NCBI RefSeq assembly: GCF_040718835.1
Contig: NZ_JBFEFG010000266.1
Location: 186,001-250,000, forward strand
Direction: 5' to 3'
Length of the DNA stretch: 64,000 nt
Source: Bremerella sp. JC817
GTDB lineage: Bacteria > Planctomycetota > Planctomycetia > Pirellulales > Pirellulaceae
A program made the position numbers and the translations under genes. The notes beneath the pieces were generated by a model that was not told the origin of the DNA, did no database searches, and saw nothing but the letters and a program-made list of their open reading frames with translations. Positions 35,422-44,419 of this stretch are shown here, piece by piece (the stretch's first letter is position 1; every line of letters starts with the position of its first letter).

Positions 35422-36432
35422 TTACTCCGGCAGTTGTGGCTTCTCGACCTGTGGATACTGCTTGCTGCGAAGGCCTTCGCGCAAGAACGTGACGAGTGCT
35501 TTCTTCTCTTCCGGCGTTAGCTTCAGCGGAACGATGTGCGAATCGAGGTTCGGGTTCTTACCGCCTCCTTCGCTATAGAAGTCGACCACTTCTTCTAGCG
35601 TCGCCTTGCTGCCGTCGTGAAAGTACGGCGCCGTCAACGCCAGGTCGCGGAGCAGGGGCGTGCGAAACTTGCCGACGTCTTCTTGTCGGCCTGTCTGATC
35701 CGCGAGTCCACGATCTTGCGGTAACGAATCGAGCCCGGTGCCAATATTGTGGAACTGATGATCGGTATAGACCTTGGCGATGTGGCAGTTGCCGCAGTTC
35801 GCTTTGCCGAAGAACAAGCCGCTGCCGATACCGATTTCGCCATCCAACGCATCGGCGTGCCCGCCACGGAAGCGATCGTACAGGGTCTCGCCCGCGACGA
35901 TCGTTCGCTGAAACGCCGCCAGGCTGCGAGCCACATTTTGGGCGGTTACTCCATCCGGAAAGATCGCCTCGAACTGCTGGCGATAACCGCCGATCGATTT
36001 CAAGCGATCTTCCAGCACGCCGAGATCGATATCCATCTCGATCGGATTCTGCAGAGGCGAAAGTGCCTGCTCTTCCAACGAACGGGCCCGGCCATCCCAG
36101 AAGAACGTGCGATGCAAACCAACGTTCACGATGCTGGGAACATTGCGCACGGTGGGTTCTCCATGGGCCCCGGCCGTAAAACGCTGATTGTCGGCCCAGC
36201 CTTGGTTAGGATCGTGACAGGTCGCACAGCTGGTCGTGCCATTGCCACTCAGCCGAGGGTCGAAGAAAAGTTGCTTCCCGAGCTGAACCTTCGCCGCGGA
36301 CTGTGGGTTGTCGTCCGGAACAATGATCCAGTCGATCCCCAGCGGAACGTCGCTGACGAAGGTCGACTGTGCATAAGTTGCCACCGGTTCTGGCAGCAAT
36401 ACGAGCAGCAGCAATAAAATCAGGCGAGGCAT
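35422..36432 (-). CDS. Dihaem cytochrome c peroxidase family protein
   Basis: 336 residues with a signal peptide (MPRLILLLLLVLLPEPVATYAQS). Two haem c motifs: CATCH (69-73) and CGNCH (213-217). The N-terminal domain has LGKQLFFDPRLSGNGTTSCATCHDP and the FWDGRARSLEEQALSPLQNPIEM segment typical of the CcpA/MauG family; Met133 or neighbouring residues may be axial ligands. The family reduces hydrogen peroxide with electrons from cytochrome c or azurin in the periplasm. It is convergent with the small membrane protein gene and only 7 bases from it. The IS5 element inserted 31 bases upstream of its start and may cut off or replace its promoter. Confidence 0.93.
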   Translation of the reverse strand: MPRLILLLLLVLLPEPVATYAQSTFVSDVPLGIDWIIVPDDNPQSAAKVQLGKQLFFDPRLSGNGTTSCATCHDPNQGWADNQRFTAGAHGEPTVRNVPSIVNVGLHRTFFWDGRARSLEEQALSPLQNPIEMDIDLGVLEDRLKSIGGYRQQFEAIFPDGVTAQNVARSLAAFQRTIVAGETLYDRFRGGHADALDGEIGIGSGLFFGKANCGNCHIAKVYTDHQFHNIGTGLDSLPQDRGLADQTGRQEDVGKFRTPLLRDLALTAPYFHDGSKATLEEVVDFYSEGGGKNPNLDSHIVPLKLTPEEKKALVTFLREGLRSKQYPQVEKPQLPE

Positions 36433-36482
36433 AGGCGAAGATAGGCCACATTAAATCAACTAGGCCCTGTCAGAAAACCCTA

Positions 36483-36974
36483 TCAACACATGGTTTTCAA
36501 GTACCGCTGAATGAATGCCCATTTGAGCATACCGAGGAAGTTTCTCGCTCGCTTTTCGAAGCGGGTTAGGATGCGGCGGCATTCTTTCAGCCAGCCGATC
36601 AGACGCTCGACGATGTTCCGCCTTCGGTACGTGGCTTTATCGAACTCGACCAGTCGAGCAACTCGCTCTTCGTTCGATTTGCTGGGGATGATCGGCAAGA
36701 TGCCAAACTCGATCAGGTACTCGTCGATCCACTCGGCTCGGTATCCTTTGTCGCCAGCGAGAAAGACGGGGGCGATGAACTCGTCCGCCTCATCGTCGCG
36801 CACTTCACACGTTTCCAGCAGCGTCTGCAAGCACGTGGACTCGTGGGCTTGGCCGGGCGAAAGAACGGCGTGTAGAGGATGGCCATGCGAGTCACACAGC
36901 AGGTGGATCTTCGTGCTAAATCCCCCACGACTGCGGCCTAAGGCTTCACAGCTAGCCTCTTCATCCGCCCCCTT
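36483..36974 (-). CDS. IS5-family transposase, second frame
   Basis: Open from codon AAG at 36974, in the +1 frame relative to the first part, to the stop at 36483 (163 residues). Continues with DEEASCEALGRSRGGFSTKIHLLCD, then the second catalytic Asp in FLAGDKGYRAEWIDEY and the catalytic Glu in RRNIVERLIGWLKECRR, completing the DDE triad of the DDE_Tnp_1/IS5 type. It cannot start by itself convincingly (first ATG/CTG well inside), so it should be made as a fusion with the first frame. If the frameshift is not programmed, the element is inactive by a one-base change. Confidence 0.75.
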   Translation of the reverse strand, partial: KGADEEASCEALGRSRGGFSTKIHLLCDSHGHPLHAVLSPGQAHESTCLQTLLETCEVRDDEADEFIAPVFLAGDKGYRAEWIDEYLIEFGILPIIPSKSNEERVARLVEFDKATYRRRNIVERLIGWLKECRRILTRFEKRARNFLGMLKWAFIQRYLKTMC

Positions 36975-37314
36975 TCACGGCTCCGGCAGCACATCTGGCC
37001 GCTCGAACGGTCGTTCCATCGACACACCACAACTCGGTGTCGATCGCTCCTGCGTCGACATGAGCAGAACGCAGCAGATCCAGGATTTCATTAAGCGTTC
37101 CATCCTGGTTCCACGTCGCGAACAGGTCGTACACCGTGCCCCATTTACCGAACACCTCCGGCAGATCACGCCAGGGAGCCCCGGTTCGCAGAATCCACAG
37201 AATGCCATCGACAACCATCCGCCGATCGACTCGCGGTCGGCCGGTACGAGCAGGCGGCGGAAAGATGCCAGCAATCAATTCCCATTGATCATCGGTAAGG
37301 CAATGGCGTGCCAT
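36961..37314 (-). CDS. IS5-family transposase, first frame
   Basis: 117 residues starting MARHCLTDDQWELIAGIFP. Carries the N-terminal DUF4096-like transposase domain (RRMVVDGILWILRTGAPWRDLPEVFGKWGTVYDLF) and the first catalytic Asp in WCVDGTTVRAARC. It stops at TGA 36963-36961 right after the run AAAGGGGGC (36967-36975). The rest of the transposase continues in the +1 frame, so a frameshift or transcript slippage on the G run is needed to make a full enzyme. Confidence 0.85.
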   Translation of the reverse strand: MARHCLTDDQWELIAGIFPPPARTGRPRVDRRMVVDGILWILRTGAPWRDLPEVFGKWGTVYDLFATWNQDGTLNEILDLLRSAHVDAGAIDTELWCVDGTTVRAARCAAGAVKGGG

Positions 37315-37479
37315 GATGGACCTCTGTGTGTTGAAAAGAGAATGTGCTCTTCAACGGTTGGAGGTCCGGAATTGAAAGTCAAATTACCGTTTTCTGACAG
37401 AGCCTAGAATGTCACGTTGATTGTACAATGCCAGAAAGCATGTGGCTGCTGAATCTTTTCCTCTATCGGATAGGCTTTC

Positions 37480-38193
37480 ATGTCTCGCCCCATCATTGTC
37501 GGTGCTTTTCTCTTAGCCTTCTGCGTTGGATGCGAAGGAAGAGAAGCCGCGCGGGCTAAGCAGACCGCTCAGATATTTAGCTACGCCATCCCCAACTATC
37601 GAGATACCTTTCTCGACGCGGGGCCACCCATCGTCGTCGCGGATCAAGACGGGAATCTACTGCATAGCTGGCGGAGTCTGCTCATACCGTTTGTGATGCA
37701 AAACTCGTTCTTTGATGAGTACGATTTGACGACCGCCTGGGATAGCCCTCAGAACCAGGATTTGGCGGATGGGACGAGACGACTTGATACCGAGAAAGGT
37801 TCAGATCCTGCTTCGGTAAGTACCTTTTACCGCGAGCCGAGAACTGGTGACTCTAGGGACACCATCTATGTCGCCTTGGTTCAAGCACCATTGGAAGCCA
37901 AGCCTTATGGAGGTCGCGACGCTGATGGTCACATCGGATACTACCTACCCCAAGGGATCCCAATGGTGGTTCTGCAACTGAAGCAAAGCGACATTCACTG
38001 GATGGAGCCCTGCGATGTCGCTTTGTTCGAGAAGCCGTTTCCGAACTGGCTATCCTTGGCGGACATTCAAGATCAGATCGTCCGCTCGTTCGAAGTCGGC
38101 AGCGAAGTGACCGTGCGCGAGCGAGACGAAACGCTTCGTTTTCTGGAGCAACTACGCCAACAGGATTCGCGCGAGGTGGCCGCCGCTCAGTAG
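37480..38193 (+). CDS. DUF1559-like lipoprotein
   Basis: 237 residues. Lipoprotein signal: hydrophobic IIVGAFLLAFCVGC with lipobox CVGC (Cys18). Then ADQDGNLLHSWRSLLIPFVMQNSFFDEYDLTTAWDSPQNQ, the signature of DUF1559, a planctomycete domain usually joined to a prepilin-type N-terminus; here it is joined to a lipid anchor instead. A later HWMEPCDVAL also fits the family. Its start lies 73 bases from the IS end; its stop overlaps the deoC stop by 7 bases. Confidence 0.7.
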   Translation: MSRPIIVGAFLLAFCVGCEGREAARAKQTAQIFSYAIPNYRDTFLDAGPPIVVADQDGNLLHSWRSLLIPFVMQNSFFDEYDLTTAWDSPQNQDLADGTRRLDTEKGSDPASVSTFYREPRTGDSRDTIYVALVQAPLEAKPYGGRDADGHIGYYLPQGIPMVVLQLKQSDIHWMEPCDVALFEKPFPNWLSLADIQDQIVRSFEVGSEVTVRERDETLRFLEQLRQQDSREVAAAQ

Positions 38194-38960
38194 CCGCCGC
38201 CTCCCAGTTTTCCTTCGGCAGCACTATCCACGTTGTCGGCATCGTACGCATCGAGAATCGCCGCCGTGGCACTTGCTCCGCAGCGTGACGCGCCGAGCTG
38301 TTTCACGCGAATCAATCCTGGCAGATCGCGTACACCACCGGCCGCCTTTACTTCGACCGCCTCCGAGCAAGTCGCTCGCATCAGTTGCAAGTCGTGTTCG
38401 GTCGCACCGAGATAGTTGTAGGCTCCGTCCGGTTGTTTCACGAAGCCGAAGCCTGTGGATGTCTTCACCCAGTCGGCTCCCGCCGCTTCGCAGATTTGGC
38501 AAAGCTTCTGCTTCAAGGCATCGCTATCGAGACCGGCGCCACCTTGATTCAGGTAGTCGTTCTCGATGATGACTTTGACCTTGGCCCCATGCTTATGGGC
38601 TTCGTCGCAAACCGCTTGAATATCATTCAGGACATATTGCCAATCGCCGCTGATCGCCTTGCCGATATTGATCACCATGTCGACTTCGACGGCGCCATCG
38701 CGACAGGCCAGTTCGGTTTCGTATCGCTTCACTTCGGTCAGGTTGCTGCCATGCGGGAAACCAATCACCGTGCCGACAAGCACCCCGGTGCCCTGCAGCA
38801 ATTCGGCGGCCCGGGCGACGTAATACGGTTTGATGCATACCGAAGCGACCCCATACTTCACGGCGGCCTGGCAGCCCGCTTCCAGCTCGGCGTCGGTCAT
38901 CGTGGGGTGAAGCAGCGAATGGTCGATCATCTTCGCGAGGTCTTCGTAGCGATACGACAT
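38187..38960 (-). CDS. deoC: Deoxyribose-phosphate aldolase
   Basis: 257 residues from ATG 38960; the open frame reaches far upstream but that part is inside the next gene. Class I aldolase that splits 2-deoxyribose-5-phosphate to glyceraldehyde-3-phosphate and acetaldehyde. Schiff-base Lys166 in WVKTSTGF, helper Lys205 in VKAAGGVRD and Asp94 in VEVDMVINIG are present. It may also be in the sugar-phosphate breakdown path with the isomerase-like gene 38 bases upstream, with which it is co-transcribed. The C-terminus has an extra Gly-rich tail. Confidence 0.95.
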   Translation of the reverse strand: MSYRYEDLAKMIDHSLLHPTMTDAELEAGCQAAVKYGVASVCIKPYYVARAAELLQGTGVLVGTVIGFPHGSNLTEVKRYETELACRDGAVEVDMVINIGKAISGDWQYVLNDIQAVCDEAHKHGAKVKVIIENDYLNQGGAGLDSDALKQKLCQICEAAGADWVKTSTGFGFVKQPDGAYNYLGATEHDLQLMRATCSEAVEVKAAGGVRDLPGLIRVKQLGASRCGASATAAILDAYDADNVDSAAEGKLGGGGY

Positions 38961-38998
38961 AGGGTATCCTTTGCAGTGATGGGGGAGCTTCCGTGGGG

Positions 38999-39922
38999 TT
39001 ATCGCTGCGGAATAAAGTTTCGCAGGTAATGGCTGCTTTGCTTGAGTGCCAGGTAACGGTCTTCGAGCGAGCCTTCGTAGGCAGGGTCTTCCACTTCCAC
39101 GCAGACCGGGCCGTTGTAGCCTGCCGCGCTGAGTGCCGCGACAAAAGCCCCCCAGTCGACTTCGCCCAGTCCCGGCAATTTGTCCACATGAAACGCCGTC
39201 GGCAAGGCAAACGTTCCGACATCGTTCAATGCGTGATAGTCGACCCGGACATCTTTGGCGTGCACATGCACCAGTCGACTGGCGAACTCTCGTAGTGGGA
39301 ACAAGTAATCGATCTGTTGCCATACTAGATGCGACGGATCGTAGTTCAAGCCCAGGCTATGGCTCGGCAAATCGGTGAATAGCTTCCGCCAGATTGCGGG
39401 CGAAATCGCGAGGTTCTTTCCGCCGGGCCATTCATCTTTGGTGAACAGCATGGGACAGTTCTCGATGCCGATCCGTACCTGATGGCTTTCCGCGAATTCG
39501 ACCAACGGCCCCCAGATCTCCAGCATGCGTGGCCAGTTGTCTTCCACCGACTTCGTCCAGTCGCGACCGATGAAGGTGTTGATGCGTCCGATCCCAAGCT
39601 CGGCGGCGGCGGTGATTACTCGGCGGATATGACCGGCGGCGAGGGAAGCTTCTTCTTCACGCGGGGAAAGAGGATTCGGGTAATAGCCGAGTGCGCTGAT
39701 GCTTACTCCATACTTCTGAATCAACGCGTTGATTTCGGCTACCTTGGCCACGCTGATGTTGGCGACATCGATATGGGTAATGCCCCCATACTTCCGGCTG
39801 GGGCCCTGGTCGGGCCAGCACATGATTTCGACGCAGTCATAGCCATAGGCCGCGCCCTTTTCAAAGACGGTTTCCAGGTTCGCATCTGGCAAAATGGCAC
39901 TGACAAATCCGAGTTGCATCAT
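38999..39922 (-). CDS. Sugar phosphate isomerase/epimerase family protein
   Basis: 307 residues. Xylose-isomerase-like TIM barrel (AP endonuclease 2 fold): [44 protein letters not shown] (metal-binding Glu), [13 protein letters not shown] (Asp and His) and [11 protein letters not shown] (His and Asp), then VCVEVEDP near the end. Such enzymes are hydroxypyruvate isomerases, myo-inosose or allulose epimerases; the exact substrate cannot be told. First gene of an operon with deoC. The family is greatly expanded in planctomycetes. Confidence 0.88.
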   Translation of the reverse strand: MMQLGFVSAILPDANLETVFEKGAAYGYDCVEIMCWPDQGPSRKYGGITHIDVANISVAKVAEINALIQKYGVSISALGYYPNPLSPREEEASLAAGHIRRVITAAAELGIGRINTFIGRDWTKSVEDNWPRMLEIWGPLVEFAESHQVRIGIENCPMLFTKDEWPGGKNLAISPAIWRKLFTDLPSHSLGLNYDPSHLVWQQIDYLFPLREFASRLVHVHAKDVRVDYHALNDVGTFALPTAFHVDKLPGLGEVDWGAFVAALSAAGYNGPVCVEVEDPAYEGSLEDRYLALKQSSHYLRNFIPQR

Positions 39923-40185
39923 GGTGTGACCTCCTCTTGGGGTATATCGCGTCGATCGATTCCAAGCGTCGGTTCAGTATAACGAACGTTCCTGGTCGAT
40001 TCGCGTTGCGACGAAAGATCTGTCGCCCGTGAAAATGATTGGAATTGGCGTTTCCGAGGGGGTATCTTGATTCCTCCTGGGGTCGTTGTTTGCCACTGCG
40101 GGATTGCTAACGATAAACCTGACCCCGGATCGGTGGCGTAGACGTTGCCGACGATGTGATCAGCCGTGACGGAGTTTGGGAAGCG

Positions 40186-40608
40186 ATGTCGGAAAATAAG
40201 ACCCAACCAACCAAGGAGAGTGCTGCGAAGTTTATCGACGCCCTGGAAGACTCGCAGCAGAAGAAAGATTGCAAGCAGTTGATGAAAATGATGCGGGCCG
40301 CAACCGGCGAACGTGCCGTCATGTGGGGGCCTAGCATCATTGGGTTTGGTTCGTATCACTACAAATACGAGTCGGGCCGCGAAGGAGATTCTCCCATTCT
40401 AGGCTTCGCACCCCGCAAAGGACAAATCAGCATTTATCTATCGTGCGATATCCTGCAGCATGCCGATCTGTTGGCTCAGTTAGGGACGCATAAAACTGGC
40501 AAGGGATGCTTATACATCCGCAAGCTGGCGGAAGTCGATCGCGACGTGCTGGAGCAATTGATTCAGCGAGGTATTGAAGAAGTGGAGCAGCGTTATCCCA
40601 AGCGGTAA
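40186..40608 (+). CDS. DUF1801 domain protein
   Basis: 140 residues from ATG 40186 (start chosen from the sharp change to conserved-looking sequence; the frame begins 30 bases upstream). AVMWGPSIIGFGSYHYKYESGREGD and PRKGQISIYLSCD match DUF1801, a small YdhG-type fold of unknown function. Its stop directly abuts that of the convergent GTPase gene (40608/40609) with no bases between. Confidence 0.8.
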   Translation: MSENKTQPTKESAAKFIDALEDSQQKKDCKQLMKMMRAATGERAVMWGPSIIGFGSYHYKYESGREGDSPILGFAPRKGQISIYLSCDILQHADLLAQLGTHKTGKGCLYIRKLAEVDRDVLEQLIQRGIEEVEQRYPKR

Positions 40609-42051
40609 CTAACGACGCGCTTCGTTGCCGCCACTGGCGTGTCGATTGAGGTGCAGCTTCTTCTGGATCTCGTCTTTCAAACCTTGCACAACCGACTTCT
40701 TGTCGGTCTCTTCCAGGATTCGTTTGACGACGGTCTTAGGGCCTTCATCGCCCCAGCTGGCACCATGCTCGAAGTAATACTTCGCCGCCTTGCCGACAAT
40801 GTACGAACCATAACCGGCCGCACCACCTTGTGGCAGGGCTGTCAGCACGGTGCCCCAGCCCAAGGTCAATGTCTTCACGACCGAGCTGATGGCATGGGTG
40901 CCCAGTTCTGCCGTGATTGCCCAACCAGCCGCTTGAAGAATACTGGTCACCAGTTTCTCGATGTTCGACCAGGTCATCTCGATCCCATAGATGTGTGCCA
41001 ATGCTCGCAGCATGGCGACATCCACGGCGCTGCCGCCGATCACGTCGTAGACCGGCAACGGGTTCACTGCGACGGCGGTCGCTTTGACGACGGCAAAGCT
41101 CCAGATCGTTTGGTTCGCGCGGTGATCGCGGATCTTCACTTTCAACGAAGCGACCCGGTCCGATTTGTCGGCGGCGTACATCGCCGCGTTCAAAGCCAGC
41201 AGACCCAAGCCATCTTCTTCCAGCACTTCCAGCAAGCGAAGCTTCAGGTCTTCGACCTTGGCCGGAGGATTCCGCCATTCGCTCCGTTCGGTGCCATCGG
41301 CCTGTTGGATGATGTACTCAACTTCTTTCGGCTGGGCCGAAGTCTCGACGATGCTTTCCTTGGCAATGATCCCGGAAAGACGTTGTTCCAGGATCTCGTC
41401 CAACCGTTCTCGTTCGCGAGGAGAGTAAAGGTCGATCTTGTTGAGGACGACGATGATTGGCTTGTTGACCGAAGCCAAGGCGACCAGTGCCGAGTACTCC
41501 GTCTCGTTCAAGTCAGAGTCGATGACAAACAGGATCACATCGGCCTGGCGAGCGGTGTCTTGGGCCATCTCGCCACGATCGGCGCCACCAACTTCGTTGA
41601 TCCCTGGCGTGTCGATCAGCACGACTTCGCTGTCTGCCAGCCCAGGAATGCGATAGCCGGCACCATCCCAGGCCACGTGCCAGACTTCTTTGGTCCAACC
41701 ACCTTGGATATCGACCTGGGTGACTGCTTTGCCGACCAAAGCGTTGATCAAGGCGGACTTGCCGGTCGAGATTTCGCCGAAGACAACGATCTCGACGCGG
41801 CCACTGGTCAGCTTGGTTTCCATCGTCTGCAACTGCGATAAGTCGCGCCGCAGAAGTTCCTTTTCCTGCTCGCTACAGCCGCGGAATCGATCGAGCGTAT
41901 GACGAACCGACTGCAAGGCATCCAGGTAGCGGCGATCGTCCGCGTGAAGCGCATCGCTGCTTGCTGAATCCAAAGCAGGAGCCTGATCGGTCGGTGGAGC
42001 CGACGACGTGGGCAGTTCGGAGGTTGGGTTGTCGTTACTTTCGTTCGACAT
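40609..42051 (-). CDS. Era-like GTPase with DUF697-type C-terminal membrane domain
   Basis: 480 residues. GTPase motifs: G1 GEISTGKS (92-99), G3 DTPG (147-150), G4 NKID (204-207). A Ser/Pro/Ala-rich ~40-residue N-terminus precedes it and a hydrophobic C-terminal part (~345-430; VVKATAVAVNPLPVYDVIGGSAVDVAML and VVKTLTLGWGTVLTALPQGG) resembles DUF697, found in membrane-associated GTPases such as YcjX/YcjF-like ones. Its start overlaps the upstream, related GTPase gene by 17 bases (42035-42051), suggesting coupled synthesis of a heteromeric pair. Confidence 0.85.
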   Translation of the reverse strand: MSNESNDNPTSELPTSSAPPTDQAPALDSASSDALHADDRRYLDALQSVRHTLDRFRGCSEQEKELLRRDLSQLQTMETKLTSGRVEIVVFGEISTGKSALINALVGKAVTQVDIQGGWTKEVWHVAWDGAGYRIPGLADSEVVLIDTPGINEVGGADRGEMAQDTARQADVILFVIDSDLNETEYSALVALASVNKPIIVVLNKIDLYSPRERERLDEILEQRLSGIIAKESIVETSAQPKEVEYIIQQADGTERSEWRNPPAKVEDLKLRLLEVLEEDGLGLLALNAAMYAADKSDRVASLKVKIRDHRANQTIWSFAVVKATAVAVNPLPVYDVIGGSAVDVAMLRALAHIYGIEMTWSNIEKLVTSILQAAGWAITAELGTHAISSVVKTLTLGWGTVLTALPQGGAAGYGSYIVGKAAKYYFEHGASWGDEGPKTVVKRILEETDKKSVVQGLKDEIQKKLHLNRHASGGNEARR

Positions 42052-43633
42052 AACGTTCGCGGGCTTCCTGAACCAGTTTACGCAGGTTTTCGGTGTTGGT
42101 TACTTTTGCCCATTCCCGACGAGCCAGACCCGCCAGGCCACCTTCCGGTTCCTGCATACCATTCTTGAAATAGATCATGAAAACGTTACCGATCCAGCGG
42201 GTCACGATCGCCATCACAATGCCGTTGAGCAGCATACCAGGGATGGTGCCGATCCCGGGGACGGTCTTCAGCAGCGAGGCAAAGGCCATCGTCACGATCG
42301 GGGCGGCCATCTGCACGCCAAGGTATCCAATCAACTGTTTACCCAATTGACCGAGCAAGTTGACCGCCACGTCGAGGTCGACATCCTGACGATATACCTT
42401 CGCCAGATCGATGACCATCTTGGTCGAGATCGCCACGCCAGCGGCCAGGTCGACCATCGGGACGGGCAGGGGATTGGCCAGAGCACCCGCTCCGCCAGAA
42501 GCCCACATATAGCGATTGATCAACTGATTCGCCTGGCGATCGATCGCGGCTTCCACCTCGAGCCGAGCCTTCTCGACGAGGCCACGCGATTGCATCAACA
42601 GGTTAGCCAGCAAAAGGTCGGTACCATCTTTCTTAACGACCTGCAGCATCCGCCGGGCAAGTGTTTCGATGCTGAGCGGTACTTCGACTTCTTCTTCGAT
42701 TTCGGTATTGTCGGGCAGCACGCGGATTCGACGTCGCTTGGTCGTCCGCGAACGAACCGAGAGGATGTCTTCAGCTTGGACCAAGTCTTTGGTTTGCTGC
42801 GTGATCTGCTGAAGCAGTTTCGCTTTGTCGCTATCGGTGAACCAGTCTTCTTTATTGAGGCAGATCAGCACCCGTTTGTCCATTTTGGCGAGCAGTTCAA
42901 GGAGCTCGAACTCGCTATGCCGCAGCGGGCCATCGACCACCAGCAGTACGACATCGGCATCTTCGGCCGAATGGGTCGCGATCTCTTGGTGCAGGCTGCC
43001 ATCGACTTCGCCCAGTCCCGGCGTGTCGATCAATTGAATCTTGTTGTTGCCAGGCCATTCGACCTGGTTGCGACGAACCGTTGTACCGCCGACCACGTCG
43101 GTGCTGAACGCATCGCGTCCGGCCAGGGCGTTGAGGAGCGATGACTTCCCGCTCGAGATGGTGCCGAAGGCGATGATCTCGAGGTTGCCACCTTCGAGCT
43201 TGGCTTCAATGCGGTCGATCATCGGATCGATCAGATCGCGGAAGTCGCCATCGGACATCTCGTCGCGAAGATCGTTGATACTGTCGAGGTTCTCTTGCAG
43301 TTCTGAACGACGCTGATCGGCGGTTAGTTCATGCGGACTGCGGCTTCGCATTTCGCGGCGATGATCTTTGCGGATCTTGGCATGGACCAGCTTCCAGATT
43401 CCCCAGCCAGCCAGGCCGAGTAAGATTGCCGCACCAAGGCCGACGATCGAGAAGTAGATCCATTTGCCGACCGTCCCGAGGTCGTTGCCTTCGCGGATGA
43501 TTCCGGCAACCCAGCCAGGGACGTAGATCATGGCCAGCCCGATCAGGACCAGCAACACAATCAGTCCAAGACCCTGGTTTTTCCACGGGGTGGGCATAGC
43601 GAATCGCTTGAGGATATGGCGAAGGAAATTCAT
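42035..43633 (-). CDS. Membrane-anchored Era-like GTPase with DUF697-type domain
   Basis: 532 residues. Two N-terminal membrane segments (~22-44 and 58-82), then a coiled linker, a GTPase domain with G1 GTISSGKS (157-164), G3 DTPG (203-206) and an altered G4 NKED (260-263, still compatible with guanine binding), and a C-terminal hydrophobic domain with ANPLPVPMVDLAAGVAISTKMVIDLA, the DUF697 hallmark. It shares layout with the product of the downstream gene, so the two arose by duplication. Likely role: membrane remodelling or stress response, inferred from dynamin-like relatives. Confidence 0.85.
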   Translation of the reverse strand: MNFLRHILKRFAMPTPWKNQGLGLIVLLVLIGLAMIYVPGWVAGIIREGNDLGTVGKWIYFSIVGLGAAILLGLAGWGIWKLVHAKIRKDHRREMRSRSPHELTADQRRSELQENLDSINDLRDEMSDGDFRDLIDPMIDRIEAKLEGGNLEIIAFGTISSGKSSLLNALAGRDAFSTDVVGGTTVRRNQVEWPGNNKIQLIDTPGLGEVDGSLHQEIATHSAEDADVVLLVVDGPLRHSEFELLELLAKMDKRVLICLNKEDWFTDSDKAKLLQQITQQTKDLVQAEDILSVRSRTTKRRRIRVLPDNTEIEEEVEVPLSIETLARRMLQVVKKDGTDLLLANLLMQSRGLVEKARLEVEAAIDRQANQLINRYMWASGGAGALANPLPVPMVDLAAGVAISTKMVIDLAKVYRQDVDLDVAVNLLGQLGKQLIGYLGVQMAAPIVTMAFASLLKTVPGIGTIPGMLLNGIVMAIVTRWIGNVFMIYFKNGMQEPEGGLAGLARREWAKVTNTENLRKLVQEARERYVERK

Positions 43634-43746
43634 GGAATAGTTTAGGTTACGCGTCGAGGGAAATCATCGCCAACGGGGGGCCACCCCGACAACCTCGGTT
43701 TCGGTCCGATTTTGTCAGTTCTTGGGAATATTAAGCCCAAGAAACG

Positions 43747-43776
43747 AAAAAGCGGACCGAAACGTGTCCGGTCCGC
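43747..43776 (-). terminator. Terminator of the sigma factor/DUF1549 gene set
   Basis: Stem GCGGACCG (43752-43759) / CGGTCCGC (43769-43776) with a 9-base loop; on the minus strand it is followed by TTTTTCG. It lies 69 bases after the stop at 43845 and separates this gene set from the GTPase pair, which starts at 43633. Confidence 0.8.
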
Positions 43777-43844
43777 CTGGGGATCGACCCTGAACGACTG
43801 CGACATTTAGCCATCGTCGGTCAGGCAATGGTTCGGGGAAGAGC

Positions 43845-44351
43845 CTATTCAGGCTTCTTCTTCTTGTTCGGACCTGGGCCCTTCTTCTTGCCGCCCAAAC
43901 CGAGTTCTTTCTTCTGTTCTTCGGTCAGCACGCCGGCCAGCTTCTCACGGATCTTGCCGTTCAGCTCGTTGACAGCCTTCTGGGCTTCTTTCTGCTCATC
44001 GGTCAGCGGGGCCTTGGCCTCGACGAATTCACGCAGTTCTTTGCCCTTGAGACCCTTTTCGTTGCCTTCCTTCATGGCAGCCATCCGGGCCTGGCGGTCT
44101 TCTTTGGTCAGGCCAACGGCCTTGGTCAGCTCTTGCAGCTTGGGGCCGAATTCCTTCTGGATCGCGGCGACCTGTTCCTTTTGTTCGGCGGTCAGGTCCA
44201 GCTTCTGGACGCGAGCGAAGATGCCGGCTTGGGCAGCTTTGCCCCCTTCCTGCTTCTTCTTTTTGGGCTTGGCTTCGTCGGCACCCAGGGCGGTACCAAC
44301 AGACAGGATCGCCACCAGGGCGAACATCAACAGGGTGTGACAACGGGACAT
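43845..44351 (-). CDS. Secreted helical protein with LTxxQ-type motifs
   Basis: 168 residues, signal peptide (MSRCHTLLMFALVAILSVGTALGAD). Mature part Lys/Glu-rich with LTAEQKEQVAAIQKEF, LTKEDRQARMAAM and LTDEQKEAQKAV then LTEEQKKEL, the LTxxQ pattern of Spy/CpxP-like periplasmic helical hairpins, and a basic Lys/Pro/Gly tail. In E. coli such proteins are chaperones or damp envelope-stress kinases. It is the last gene of the set that begins with an ECF sigma factor, so an envelope-stress role is plausible. Confidence 0.7.
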   Translation of the reverse strand: MSRCHTLLMFALVAILSVGTALGADEAKPKKKKQEGGKAAQAGIFARVQKLDLTAEQKEQVAAIQKEFGPKLQELTKAVGLTKEDRQARMAAMKEGNEKGLKGKELREFVEAKAPLTDEQKEAQKAVNELNGKIREKLAGVLTEEQKKELGLGGKKKGPGPNKKKKPE

Positions 44352-44419
44352 AACGATCGGGACTCCGATAGGGTAGGGAAAAGTAACAAAGTCAGAAGCG
44401 GGGGCGGCCGGCCGTTCTC

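Larger units (their letters stand above)
36460..37407 (-). mobile_element. IS5-family insertion sequence with CTAG target duplication
   Basis: Element proper 36464-37403 (940 bases). Ends are 17-base imperfect inverted repeats: left GCCCTGTCAGAAAACCC, right (read inwards) GCTCTGTCAGAAAACGG, 14 of 17 identical. It is flanked by the direct repeat CTAG (36460-36463 and 37404-37407), which fits the YTAR target preference of IS5-group elements. The transposase is encoded on the minus strand in two frames. The intact ends and clean duplication suggest a recent insertion. Confidence 0.9.

Noticed and set aside
36713..36928. 71-residue frame inside the IS5 element
   Set aside because: It is the third frame; the catalytic residues lie in the two frames annotated.
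40639..41841. 400-residue plus-strand open frame opposite the first GTPase gene
   Set aside because: The GTPase motifs are on the minus strand; this frame is composition-driven.
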